This document shows positions 16,436 through 24,190 of a DNA stretch of 64,000 bases, piece by piece (within the stretch, counting starts at the first letter, position 1; every line of letters starts with the position of its first letter). The stretch lies in contig NZ_JAIWNB010000001.1 of the NCBI RefSeq assembly GCF_020215705.1, forward strand, positions 744,001 to 808,000, given 5' to 3'. This DNA is from Nonomuraea aurantiaca. Lineage in GTDB: Bacteria; Actinomycetota; Actinomycetes; Streptosporangiales; Streptosporangiaceae. A program made the position numbers and the translations under genes. Under the pieces are notes generated by a model. The model had not been told where the DNA came from. It saw only the letters and a program-made list of their open reading frames with translations, and did no database searches.

Positions 16436-17554
16436 ATGACGACACCGGTCACGATCATCGGAGCGGGTCTGGGCGGCCTGATGCTGTCCCGTGTGCTGCA
16501 CGTGCACGGCATCCCGTCCACGGTCTACGAGGCGGAATCCTCCTCATCGGCGCGTACGCAGGGCGGGCTGCTCGACATCCGCGACTACAACGGCCGGCCG
16601 GCGCTGGAGACGGCGGGCCTGACCAAGGAGTTCCGCGAGCTCATCCTGGAGGGACGCCAGGCGATGCGGCTGCTGGACCGGGACGGGAACGTCCTGCTCG
16701 ACGTCCCCGACGACGGTACGGGTGGCAACCCCGAGGTGCAGCGCGGCGAACTGCGGCAGATGCTGCTCGACTCGCTCCCGGCCGGCACCGTCCGGTGGGG
16801 CCACAAGGTCAGCGGCGTCCGTGCCGTCGGCCAGGGCCGCCATGAGGTGGCCTTCGCCAACGGCACCACCGCCACCACGAGCCTGCTGGCCGGCGCGGAC
16901 GGCGCCTGGTCCCGGGTCCGGCCACTGCTTTCCGGTGCGGCACCCGAGTACACCGGCTTCTCGTTCATCGAGATCCACCTGTTCGATGGCGACAACCGGC
17001 ACCCGACCAGCGCCAAGACCGTCGGCGGCGGCGCGATGATGGTGCTCGAGCCGGGAAGGGGGATCCTGGCTCACCGTGAGCGCGGCGGGAACCTCCACAC
17101 CTGGGTGATGCTCTCCAGGCCGCAGGACTGGTTCGCCGATATCGATTTCACCGATCCCACCGCGGCCACCGCACAGATCGTGCGGGAGTTCGACGGCTGG
17201 GCGCCGGAGCTCACCGCGCTGGTCACCGACGGCGAGACCGCGCCGGTCCTGCGCCACATTTACACCCTGCCCATCGAGCACCGGTGGGATCGGACACCGG
17301 GGGTGACCCTGCTCGGCGACGCCGCACACCTCACGGCTCCCAACGGCGAAGGTGCCAACCTGGCCCTGTACGACGGCGCCGAACTGGGCAAGGCCATCGC
17401 AGCGCACCCCCACGACATCGAGACCGCACTCGCCGAATACGAGCGGGCCATGTTCGCGCGCAGCGTCGCGTCCAACGCCGGGGCCCCCGATCTCCACGCG
17501 ATGTTGGGCGACGGCACACCCCACCACCTGATCAACGCCTTCACCGGGAGCTGA
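16436..17554 (+). CDS. FAD-dependent monooxygenase (TetX/UbiH-like)
   Basis: 372 residues. N-terminal Rossmann motif VTIIGAGLGGLMLSRVL, middle GADGAWSRVRPLL (DG motif) and GVTLLGDAAHLTAPNGEGANLAL (GD motif binding FAD ribityl) mark a class A flavoprotein hydroxylase. It resembles TetX-type enzymes that inactivate aromatic antibiotics by hydroxylation. GGAGG precedes the ATG by 6 bp. Probably derepressed by the ligand of the divergent TetR regulator; a detoxification role is an inference. Confidence 0.92.
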   Translation: MTTPVTIIGAGLGGLMLSRVLHVHGIPSTVYEAESSSSARTQGGLLDIRDYNGRPALETAGLTKEFRELILEGRQAMRLLDRDGNVLLDVPDDGTGGNPEVQRGELRQMLLDSLPAGTVRWGHKVSGVRAVGQGRHEVAFANGTTATTSLLAGADGAWSRVRPLLSGAAPEYTGFSFIEIHLFDGDNRHPTSAKTVGGGAMMVLEPGRGILAHRERGGNLHTWVMLSRPQDWFADIDFTDPTAATAQIVREFDGWAPELTALVTDGETAPVLRHIYTLPIEHRWDRTPGVTLLGDAAHLTAPNGEGANLALYDGAELGKAIAAHPHDIETALAEYERAMFARSVASNAGAPDLHAMLGDGTPHHLINAFTGS

Positions 17555-17571
17555 TCAGCGCAGGGCCGGCG

Positions 17572-17718
17572 ATGAACGCTGCGCCTACCGCTTCTGGGAC
17601 GACCACGGCACTGCTCGCCGAGGCGCGTGCCTGCTACGACACCGGTGAACATGCCGATCCCGCGACGGTGGCGACAGGCGGAGGCGGGACCCCGGCCAGG
17701 CTCAAAGCCTGGCGGTGA
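17572..17718 (+). other. Short frame, possible gene remnant
   Basis: A 48-codon frame starting MNAAPTASGTTT follows the monooxygenase stop and runs into the convergent SGNH hydrolase stop. The amino acid composition is plausible, but no family was recognised. It could be a 5' remnant or simple readthrough DNA. Confidence 0.2.
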
Positions 17719-18709
17719 TGATCGGGGCCAGGCGATCGGCGATGACCGCATGGCCGCTGTCGTTCGGGTGAACGTTGTCGGACATGTTCGCGCTGGTCAA
17801 CCAGCCTTCGGTGGGGACGTAGTAGACGTTCGCGTCACCCGCGGAATTGCGAGCGGCGACCGCGGTTCGCGTCTGCGCGGCGTACCGCTTGGTGAAGGTC
17901 TCCAACGCGAAGATCGCCGCCGCGGGGTACGCCGCCCTCACCTCCTGCAGCAGGTGGGTGTAGGACGTCTGGAAGGTGGTGGTGCTCACGCCGTGCCCCA
18001 CGTCGTTGGTGCCCAGGTTGATCACGACCGCATTGGCCTGGTAGCGGGAGAAGTCCCAGTTCGGGGTGCCGGCGTTGGGGTTGAGCTTGGGAAAGCGCGC
18101 CTCCAGGCCGACGCAGCCGTCCGCGGTCGCCACCAGGCAGGCGCCGCCCTGGGCGATCTGGGTGTGCCTGGCCCCGAGCCGCTCGCCGATGAGCCAGCCA
18201 TAGGCGGTCAAGGCGTTCTTGGAGGTGGTCGTGCCGACGGTGATGGAGTCCCCGACGAACTCGATCAGCTTGGGCGGGGCCGCTGCCGCGTACGTCGTGG
18301 CACTCGAGTCGAGTACGAGGCCCTGGAAGACGGCGTCACCGTGATAGGACCCGGCGACGACCCGATAGGAAACGCGTAAAGTGTGGCTCCCCGCGGCCAG
18401 CGGCGTCGGGGTGAGGCTGACCGCGCCACGTACGTTCTGGATGTAGACCCACGCGCCGCCGTCGATGCTGTAGTACAGATCGATGGTGTTGCGCTGGCTC
18501 AGCTTGACCGTCCTGCCGGTGAAACCGGTGGTGAGATAGGCGCCCGCCCAGTACGGCACGTACGCGGTGGGGACGGAGGTGTCCCACCGGCCGGTGAAGG
18601 AGATGTTGGTGTCGGTGGGGGAGCCGTCGCCCCTCGCCGCTTCGGCCCGCGGCGTGATCGCCATGACCAGGGCGACGATGAGCGTGCTCAGCAGCAGCCG
18701 GGTCCTCAT
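17702..18709 (-). CDS. Secreted SGNH/GDSL hydrolase with N-terminal beta domain
   Basis: 335 residues from ATG at 18709; the longer frame upstream is a shadow. A signal peptide (LLLSTLIVALVMAI, cleavage near AEAARG) is followed by a jelly-roll domain (about 35-145) and a CE2-like SGNH esterase domain: FVGDSITVGT (block I, catalytic Ser), NLGTNDVGHG (block III, Asn) and NVHPNDSGHAVIADRLAP (block V, Asp/His). This resembles carbohydrate acetyl-esterases. Its ATG overlaps the stop of a second SGNH gene relic. Confidence 0.9.
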   Translation of the reverse strand: MRTRLLLSTLIVALVMAITPRAEAARGDGSPTDTNISFTGRWDTSVPTAYVPYWAGAYLTTGFTGRTVKLSQRNTIDLYYSIDGGAWVYIQNVRGAVSLTPTPLAAGSHTLRVSYRVVAGSYHGDAVFQGLVLDSSATTYAAAAPPKLIEFVGDSITVGTTTSKNALTAYGWLIGERLGARHTQIAQGGACLVATADGCVGLEARFPKLNPNAGTPNWDFSRYQANAVVINLGTNDVGHGVSTTTFQTSYTHLLQEVRAAYPAAAIFALETFTKRYAAQTRTAVAARNSAGDANVYYVPTEGWLTSANMSDNVHPNDSGHAVIADRLAPIITARL

Positions 18710-18780
18710 GAGAGTCCGATCTTGGGTGCGACGACGGGGGCGAGCCGGTTGGCGACCTTGACGTGCCCGGCATCGTTGGA
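18706..18780 (-). pseudogene. Relic of a tandem SGNH hydrolase (last 24 codons)
   Basis: Reading left from 18780 gives SNDAGHVKVANRLAPVVAPK and four more residues, ending in a TGA that overlaps the ATG of the intact SGNH gene (ATGA). It aligns with block V of the intact gene (PNDSGHAVIADRLAPIITAR). Only the C-terminus survives, so an upstream co-transcribed paralogue was deleted. It has no start and cannot be functional. Confidence 0.75.
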
Positions 18781-18783
18781 TCG

Positions 18784-18927
18784 TCACGGGCGCGGCGCGT
18801 AGTAGAGCACTTCCCAGCGGCCGGGGCGCCTTCCGTCAGTGGACTCGACGTCAGGAACGATCGTCAATGAGACCGCCTGCGCGGCGCCCGACGGCTGGCC
18901 TCCGGGCAGGTCGGGGGCGCGTCCCCG
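18784..18927 (-). pseudogene. Possible C-terminal gene fragment
   Basis: Immediately upstream of the SGNH relic, a stop-bounded frame of about 47 codons ends GRRPGRWEVLYYAPRP and stop. It has coding-like composition but no start and no recognised family. It may mark the other side of the deletion that removed the SGNH paralogue. Confidence 0.3.
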
Positions 18928-18995
18928 GTGAAAGTTTCAGACTGCCCGGAGGGGCCCGCGGTGGATCGTCCTGAGCGAGGTGAAACCCTGGGGAC

Positions 18996-19691
18996 ATGGG
19001 TGGCGCAACCAGTTCTCCCTGCGTGTTCTGCGAGATCATGGCGGGCCGAGCGGAAGCGAGCATGCCCTACCAGGATGATCTGGTGGTCGTGATCATGGAT
19101 ATCAATCCCGTTGCTCCGGGGGATGCGCTGGTCATTCCGCGCGTCCATGCTGTCGGGCTGGATGACCTCGACGAGGAGACCGGGGTCCACATGTGGCGGA
19201 TCGGCCATCGGCTGGCGGGCGCACTGCGCCGCTCAGGCCTCCGCTGTGAGGGCGTCAACATTTTCCTCGCTGATGGTGAGGCGGCGTTCCAACAGGTCTT
19301 CCATGTGCATTTGCATGTGTTTCCGCGTTACGACGGGGACGGGTTCAGGTTGCACGTGGTCACGAGCGTCAGAGAGCGCGATTCGCTGAATCAGGACGCG
19401 TCGATCCTGCGAGACGCGATGAACGTGCCTCTCGTGGACGAGAGATTTGCCGACCATGGGGCCAGGCATCATGACAAGTGGCCTCCTGGCCGTCCAGCGC
19501 TCGTCGACCAGCAGCATCGCGCCATGGTCGAGCGCCTCGAGCAGCGGGCCGAGGAAGGCGAACCCATCCGTTCTTTCCTGTCGCAAGCCAGCCGGGCGGG
19601 TTTGTCGCGGTCAGCTGAGAGCCGCCTCGATGATCCGCATTACCGCGATGCTGTCGCGCGGATCGACGGGTGGTCGCGACCTCGTGCGTAG
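18996..19691 (+). CDS. HIT-family nucleotide hydrolase/transferase, probably with a spurious C-terminal extension
   Basis: The first ~140 of 231 residues are a HIT domain: CVFCEIMAGRAEASMPYQDD, INPVAPGDALVIPRVHA and the triad FHVHLHVFPRY near residue 103-109. The middle histidine is the nucleophile for nucleotidyl transfer. HIT proteins normally end near residue 140, yet the frame runs ~90 residues more. Its last 80 bp overlap an opposite-strand relic of a Gfo/Idh oxidoreductase, so the extension is probably a lost stop rather than a domain. Confidence 0.75.
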   Translation: MGGATSSPCVFCEIMAGRAEASMPYQDDLVVVIMDINPVAPGDALVIPRVHAVGLDDLDEETGVHMWRIGHRLAGALRRSGLRCEGVNIFLADGEAAFQQVFHVHLHVFPRYDGDGFRLHVVTSVRERDSLNQDASILRDAMNVPLVDERFADHGARHHDKWPPGRPALVDQQHRAMVERLEQRAEEGEPIRSFLSQASRAGLSRSAESRLDDPHYRDAVARIDGWSRPRA

Positions 19692-19745
19692 CGCCGCGGC
19701 GAGCTCGGGATAGTACGACTCGTACGAGCCGCGCCGGGTCGGCAC
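19611..19745 (-). pseudogene. C-terminal relic of a Gfo/Idh/MocA oxidoreductase
   Basis: The minus-strand frame ending at TGA 19611-19613 reads REVPTRRGSYESYYPELAAA, then PPVDPRDSIAVMRIIEAALS. This matches the conserved C-terminus of actinobacterial Gfo/Idh/MocA oxidoreductases. Coding character is lost upstream of about 19745, and no N-terminal Rossmann domain is present. It is a deletion remnant. Confidence 0.65.
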
Positions 19746-20196
19746 CTCGCGTAGGTCGGCGCCGACACCGATCCGGCCCCTGGCCCTCGAGCACGCGGCC
19801 GCCGCCCTGGAGTTGGCAGCTTCTGCAGCTCCTCCAGGGCCTGCCGCCGGATCTGCCGGCGGTCCCGGCCTTCCAATGGCTGCTCACCGCGCTGCGCACC
19901 CACCGCTGATCCTGTCCCGTACGTCCTCGTGAGGCCGACCCGGTCGCCCCCAACACCCTGCCCGACGGGGCAACCGCCCTCAGCGCTTCGCCCGACGGGG
20001 CGACCGCCCGCAACGCTTCGCCCGAGGGGCGAGCGCTCCCAGGGCCGCGCCAAGAAACCGTAGGGTGGAGATCAGCTATGCGCGGTGACCGTGCGCCTGC
20101 CGGTCTGGCGGCCATTCAGACCGCCTGGCCGCCGGATCGCCTGTCCGGGAGATGGGCAGTCCGACAGATGGGCAGACCGGCAGGCCGGCAGAGCGA
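19746..20196. other. Gene-poor stretch with repeats
   Basis: 450 bp without a convincing gene. It holds a 30-bp tandem repeat (19955-20044) and two AGATGGGCAG units near 20150-20175. It is probably decayed sequence behind the cydB stop. Confidence 0.5.
19955..20044. repeat. 30-bp tandem repeat, three copies
   Basis: The core CTTCGCCCGACGGGGCGACC recurs with CCCGA at 19961, 19991 and 20021, an exact 30-bp period. The third copy has lost one base. It is intergenic. Confidence 0.85.
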
Positions 20197-21078
20197 TCAG
20201 TGCGCCGTCAGGGCCACCCGCTTGCGGAACACCCAGTAGGTCCAGCCCTGGTACACCAGCACGAACGGCAGCGTGATCAGCCCGATCCAGCTGAGCATCG
20301 TCAGCGTGTACGGTCCCGAGGCCGCGTCCGTCAGCGTGATGCCCGGTAGCGGGGCCCCGCGGAGCTCGGCGAAGACCGCCACCGAGGCCAGGGCGATGGC
20401 GCCGGCGGTGGCGGTGAAGGCCCAGCCCTCCCTGCGGCGGTACGTCAGCGCCGCCCCGGCGGCCAGCGCCGCCATGGAGATCAGGGCGGGGATCGAGCCC
20501 AGGCTGGACAGGGCCGCCACGGCCAGCGGCAGGACCACGGCGCTCGCGGCCAGGGCAGCCGCGCGGGCGCGACGTCGTACGGGGCCGTCGGTCTTGAGGG
20601 ACAGGAAGACGGCGCCGTGGAGTACGCAGGTCGCCAGGGTGAACAGGCCGCCCACGAGCGCCGCGAGAGTGCTGTCGAAGAGCACGTCGGCGAAGACCGC
20701 GCCCCACAGGAACGCCGGGAGGGCGCTGCCCACCACGATGCCCAGGTCGCACCAGACCGGGTTGGTCACTTTGCCGCGCCACTCCAGGCCGACGCCGCGC
20801 ACGATCAGGCCGACCAGGATGAGCACGACCGGGAGGTAGAAGGCGCTGAACATCCCGGCGTACCAGGCGGGAAAGGCCGCGAACATGGCGCCGACCGCGG
20901 TGATCAGCCACACCTCGTTGCCGTCCCAGACCGGGCCGATCGTCTCCAGGCTCTGCCGGTGCTGCTCCGGGCCCCGGCTCACGAACGGCGCCAGCAGGCC
21001 CACGCCGAAGTCGAAGCCCTCCAGCACGAAGTAGCCGGTCCAGAGGAAGGCGATGATGACGAACCACAGGTTGACCAC
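20197..21078 (-). CDS. cydB: Cytochrome bd ubiquinol oxidase subunit II
   Basis: 293 residues from GTG at 21078, 10 bp after the cydA stop, with GGTGGAG upstream; a longer frame exists but overlaps cydA. The sequence is the CydB pattern, with start NLWFVIIAFLWTGYFVLEGF, WDGNEVWLI, then repeated membrane spans and the end YQGWTYWVFRKRV. It forms the membrane-bound terminal oxidase with CydA, reducing oxygen with high affinity. No cydDC exporter genes are adjacent, so haem assembly factors must lie elsewhere. Confidence 0.95.
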   Translation of the reverse strand: MVNLWFVIIAFLWTGYFVLEGFDFGVGLLAPFVSRGPEQHRQSLETIGPVWDGNEVWLITAVGAMFAAFPAWYAGMFSAFYLPVVLILVGLIVRGVGLEWRGKVTNPVWCDLGIVVGSALPAFLWGAVFADVLFDSTLAALVGGLFTLATCVLHGAVFLSLKTDGPVRRRARAAALAASAVVLPLAVAALSSLGSIPALISMAALAAGAALTYRRREGWAFTATAGAIALASVAVFAELRGAPLPGITLTDAASGPYTLTMLSWIGLITLPFVLVYQGWTYWVFRKRVALTAH

Positions 21079-21088
21079 TGTCTCCACC

Positions 21089-22432
21089 TCAGTACATGAG
21101 CGACGGCTGGAGTCGCTCGGTCGCGGGGGCGGGCTCCGTCTGCTCGGGGCCCTTGCGTACATGCCTGGTCAGGAGTACGGCCTCGGCCACCGCGAGCCCG
21201 CCGTACAGGAGCGTGAAGATCGTGAGTGAGATGGCCACCTCGGTGAGGCTCACCCCAGGTGACACGCTCGCGGCCGTGAGCAGCTCGCCCGTCACCGTCC
21301 ACGGCTGACGGCCTATCTCGCTCAGCAGCCAGCCGGAGATCATCGCGAGGAACGGCAGCGGCAGGGCCAGCACCATGATCCGGGCCAGCCACGGGGGCAG
21401 CTCGCGCCTGCGGCGGGTGAGCCAGAGGCCGAGCACCGACAGCGCCACCGCGGTCAGGCCGAAGACGATCATCACCCGGAACGACCAGAACACGATGGTC
21501 TGGTCGGGCCGGTAGTCGCCGGGGCCGAACTGCTGCTCCAGCTTGGCCTGCAGGTCCTCGGTGCCCTGGACGGTGGCGGTGGGGTCGTGGGTGGCGAGGA
21601 GGCTGAGGAGGCCGGGGATCTCGATGCCGGGGGCGATGGAGAACGGGGCTCCGGCGGTGTCGCGCTGGAGGCCCTCGGCGGCGGCGAGCTTCATCGGCTG
21701 CTGCTCGTACAGCAGCCGGGCCGAGGTGTCGCCGGTGCCCGCGACGACGGCGCCGGCCAGTGCGGTCATGACCAGCGCGGCCCGGGCGGCGCTGCGCCAC
21801 ATGGGGGCCTTCGTCCGCAGCAGCCAGTAGCCGCTGACCGCCAGCACGAACCCGCCCGCCACGATGAAGGCGGCGGCGACGACGTGCGGCACCTGGGCGA
21901 TCGCGGTGGGGTTGGTGAGCACCGCCCACAGGTCGGTCATCCTGGCCCGGCCGTCGACCACCTCGTAGCCGACCGGGTGCTTCATCCAGGCGTTGGCCGC
22001 GAGGATGAAATACGCGGACAAGTTGGAGCCGATGGCGGCGGCCCAGATGCACGCCAGGTGGACCTTCTTCGGCAGCCGCTCCCAGCCGAAGATCCACAGC
22101 CCGAGGAACGTGGACTCCATGAAGAACGCCAGCAACGCCTCCATGGCCAGGGGCGCCCCGAACACGTCGCCGACGAAGGTCGAGTATTCGCTCCAGTTCA
22201 TGCCGAACTGGAACTCCTGCACGATGCCGGTGACCACTCCCATGGCGAAGTTGATCAGGAACAGCTTGCCGAAGAACTTCGTCAGCCGGAGGTAGTGCTC
22301 CTTCCCCGTCCGGTGCCAGGCGGTCTGAAGACCGGCCACGAAGACGCCCAGGCCGATCGTCAACGGCACGAACAGAAAGTGGTAAACGGTGGTCACCCCG
22401 AACTGCCACCGCGCGAGATCGAGCGCGTCCAT
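21089..22432 (-). CDS. cydA: Cytochrome bd ubiquinol oxidase subunit I
   Basis: 447 residues. It has His18 in VYHFLFVPLTIG (haem b595 ligand region), EFQFGMNWSEYS, FMESTFLGLWIFGW, and SEIGRQPWTVTGEL, the conserved GRQPW block. The loop between is short, as in actinobacterial short-Q-loop enzymes. GTGGGGGGAAG precedes the ATG at 22432. It catalyses quinol oxidation and oxygen reduction at low oxygen. A 52-bp palindrome lies 22 bp upstream of the start and probably controls the operon. Confidence 0.97.
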   Translation of the reverse strand: MDALDLARWQFGVTTVYHFLFVPLTIGLGVFVAGLQTAWHRTGKEHYLRLTKFFGKLFLINFAMGVVTGIVQEFQFGMNWSEYSTFVGDVFGAPLAMEALLAFFMESTFLGLWIFGWERLPKKVHLACIWAAAIGSNLSAYFILAANAWMKHPVGYEVVDGRARMTDLWAVLTNPTAIAQVPHVVAAAFIVAGGFVLAVSGYWLLRTKAPMWRSAARAALVMTALAGAVVAGTGDTSARLLYEQQPMKLAAAEGLQRDTAGAPFSIAPGIEIPGLLSLLATHDPTATVQGTEDLQAKLEQQFGPGDYRPDQTIVFWSFRVMIVFGLTAVALSVLGLWLTRRRRELPPWLARIMVLALPLPFLAMISGWLLSEIGRQPWTVTGELLTAASVSPGVSLTEVAISLTIFTLLYGGLAVAEAVLLTRHVRKGPEQTEPAPATERLQPSLMY

Positions 22433-22453
22433 CTTCCCCCCACCGGGTGCTTA

Positions 22454-22505
22454 GCTCTACAAGCTGTAGTACGTCTACTTACAGTAGTACTACAGCTTGT
22501 AGAGC
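22454..22505. promoter_or_regulatory. 52-bp palindrome upstream of cydA with two CTACA-N3-TGTAG dyads
   Basis: Perfect 19-bp arms (GCTCTACAAGCTGTAGTAC at 22454-22472 and its complement at 22487-22505) flank 14 bp. Each arm holds its own dyad, CTACAAGCTGTAG (22457-22469) and CTACAGCTTGTAG (22490-22502), resembling BlaI/MecI/CopY-type sites. It is positioned to control cydAB. Confidence 0.75.
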
Positions 22506-22579
22506 ACGGCTATGCGATCTTCGTCACAAGCCTGCGGATCGGTGGTCCCACGATGGCGTACGGGGGCAGGCGGGCGCGT

Positions 22580-22650
22580 CAACCGAGGGGCTGATCCCCG
22601 CGTACGTCCAGGGGCTGACCCCGCGCCGATGCCCAGGGCAACTCGCTTAC
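22580..22650. repeat. Degenerate 24-bp GGGGCTGA repeat
   Basis: AGGGGCTGATCCCCGCGTAC and AGGGGCTGACCCCGCGCCGA are adjacent units of about 24 bp, with a weaker third beginning AGGGCAACTCG. They lie between the cydA regulatory region and the convergent end of the deacetylase gene. The GGGGCTGATCCCC units can also form hairpins. Confidence 0.5.
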
Positions 22651-22671
22651 GTGCGGGGATGGCCCGCTGTC

Positions 22672-23613
22672 TCAGCGGCGGGGGGTTGCGGCGTCCAGGT
22701 ACGCCTGGAGGTTGCCCAGCTCGAAGCCCCGGCGCTTGATCTTGTCGACCAGGATGCGGAAGTCCCTGGCCAGGTTCGGGCGGAAGTGCAGCAGGAGGAT
22801 GTCGCCGGGGCGCAGGCGCTTGTCGGGTACCTGGTAGGCGATCTTGCCGCCCGGCTGGACGGTGGCCGTCCAGAGCAGTACCGACTTCAGGCCGCAGTTC
22901 TTGACGGCCCTGAGCGTGTCGGTGTTGTAGTTGCCGAACGGTGGCCTGAACAGCGTCGGCCTGGTCCCCAGCTGCCTCCTGAGGGTGATGGAGGCGCCGC
23001 AGATCTCCTGTCGCTGGGCGTCGTAGCCGAGGAGGCGGAGGTTCGGGTGGGTCAGGGGGTGGTTCTCGACGGGTACGCGGGCGTCACGCAGCGAGCGGAA
23101 ATATCCCCATTTCCCGGCTCCTACGAAGCGGCCGGGCCCACCGGCGGGGTCGGGGGTGCCCTTGGCCTCCACCGCGTCCCGCATGGCGAACGCCGTGATC
23201 GGGATGCGCTGGTCACGTACCTGCGCCAGGAAGCCGGGATCCTGCTCCCACCCGTCGTCGATGGTCAGGAAGACGACCTTGCGGTTGGTGGGGATGGAGC
23301 TGATCACCGGAGGTAAGGAGCCGGTGGCCTGGATCTCCTTCACCTCGCCACGCCGGGGCACCGCGCCGGGCGGGCCGTCGAGCGGCCGGGTGGTCGCGTC
23401 GGACCTGGGGGCGGCGGTGGTGGCCGTGCTGCCTAGGGCGGCGCCGGTGGTGTCGCCTCCTGGGCCGTCCGCCGTACCGCCTGACCTGCCGTTGGTCGCG
23501 CAGCCAGCCAGCAGGACCGCGACCGCCGCCACGGCGGCAACGCGGACGGACCGGAACACAGGGGCCACATCGCCCATCAGGGCCGTTCGGGCCGCATCGG
23601 CCACGATCGTCAT
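22672..23613 (-). CDS. Polysaccharide deacetylase (NodB homology) lipoprotein
   Basis: 313 residues from ATG at 23613 (GAGGGA ahead). A long N-terminus leads to a lipobox (VAVLLAGC), then a Thr/Gly-rich linker and a NodB domain from about residue 105: FLTIDDGWEQD (catalytic/metal Asp pair), HPLTHPNL (metal histidines), RPPFGNYN and ILLLHF. Such enzymes remove acetyl groups from peptidoglycan or other glycans. The lipid anchor places it on the outer face of the membrane. Confidence 0.9.
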   Translation of the reverse strand: MTIVADAARTALMGDVAPVFRSVRVAAVAAVAVLLAGCATNGRSGGTADGPGGDTTGAALGSTATTAAPRSDATTRPLDGPPGAVPRRGEVKEIQATGSLPPVISSIPTNRKVVFLTIDDGWEQDPGFLAQVRDQRIPITAFAMRDAVEAKGTPDPAGGPGRFVGAGKWGYFRSLRDARVPVENHPLTHPNLRLLGYDAQRQEICGASITLRRQLGTRPTLFRPPFGNYNTDTLRAVKNCGLKSVLLWTATVQPGGKIAYQVPDKRLRPGDILLLHFRPNLARDFRILVDKIKRRGFELGNLQAYLDAATPRR

Positions 23614-23785
23614 GTCTTGTCCCTCGGCTCGCCCCTTGCACACCGGTCCCATCCTGCCAGTCTTGATCGCCAGGCGGGCGCATCCGATCGGTGATCTAGG
23701 GCGCGGACCCCTGGCTTAAGCCATGGGGGTGAGCCCTTCTGTCGAATCTTTGAGCGGTAGATATATCAACGCCGTATCTTGATCC

Positions 23786-24184
23786 ATGGCCGTGACGTTG
23801 CGGACGAACAGCGACATCGCCTTCTAGTGCGTCTTCCACGTGGTGTGGTGTCCCAAGTACCGCAGGCGGGTGCTGGGTGGAGGGATCAAGGAACGACTCA
23901 AGCAGCTCCTCGGCGAGGTGGTCGAGGAGAAGGGGGCGTGGCTGGTGGAAGTGGAGGTCATGCCCGACCACGTGCGCCTGCTGGTCGAGGTGGGTCCGCG
24001 GTTCGGGATCCACAAGCTGGTCAAGGCCGTCAAGGGTCGCTCGTCGCGCGTCGCGCCTCAGGAGTTCCCGAGCCTGAGGTCGAAGCTGCCGACGCTGTGG
24101 ACTAACTCCTACTTCGTGGCCACCATCGGCGGGGCGCCGCTGGAGGTCGTCAAGCGGTACGTCGAGAACCAGAAGAACCGGTGA
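23786..24184 (+). pseudogene. tnpA: Y1 transposase TnpA, inactivated
   Basis: Read from ATG 23786 the protein begins MAVTLRTNSDIAF, hits TAG at codon 14 (23825-23827), then continues in frame CVFHVVWCPKYRRRVL to the normal end. A 114-residue frame could restart at GTG 23840 but would lose the first strand. The HUH motif also reads DHVRLL where the family has H-V-H, so a metal ligand is gone. The tyrosine helix (VVKRYVENQ) remains. Two independent lesions make it non-functional. Confidence 0.85.
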
Positions 24185-24190
24185 TCGCGG

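Noticed and set aside
22447..23316. 289-codon plus-strand frame opposite the deacetylase
   Set aside because: Shadow frame; begins inside the cydA palindrome and has no domain.
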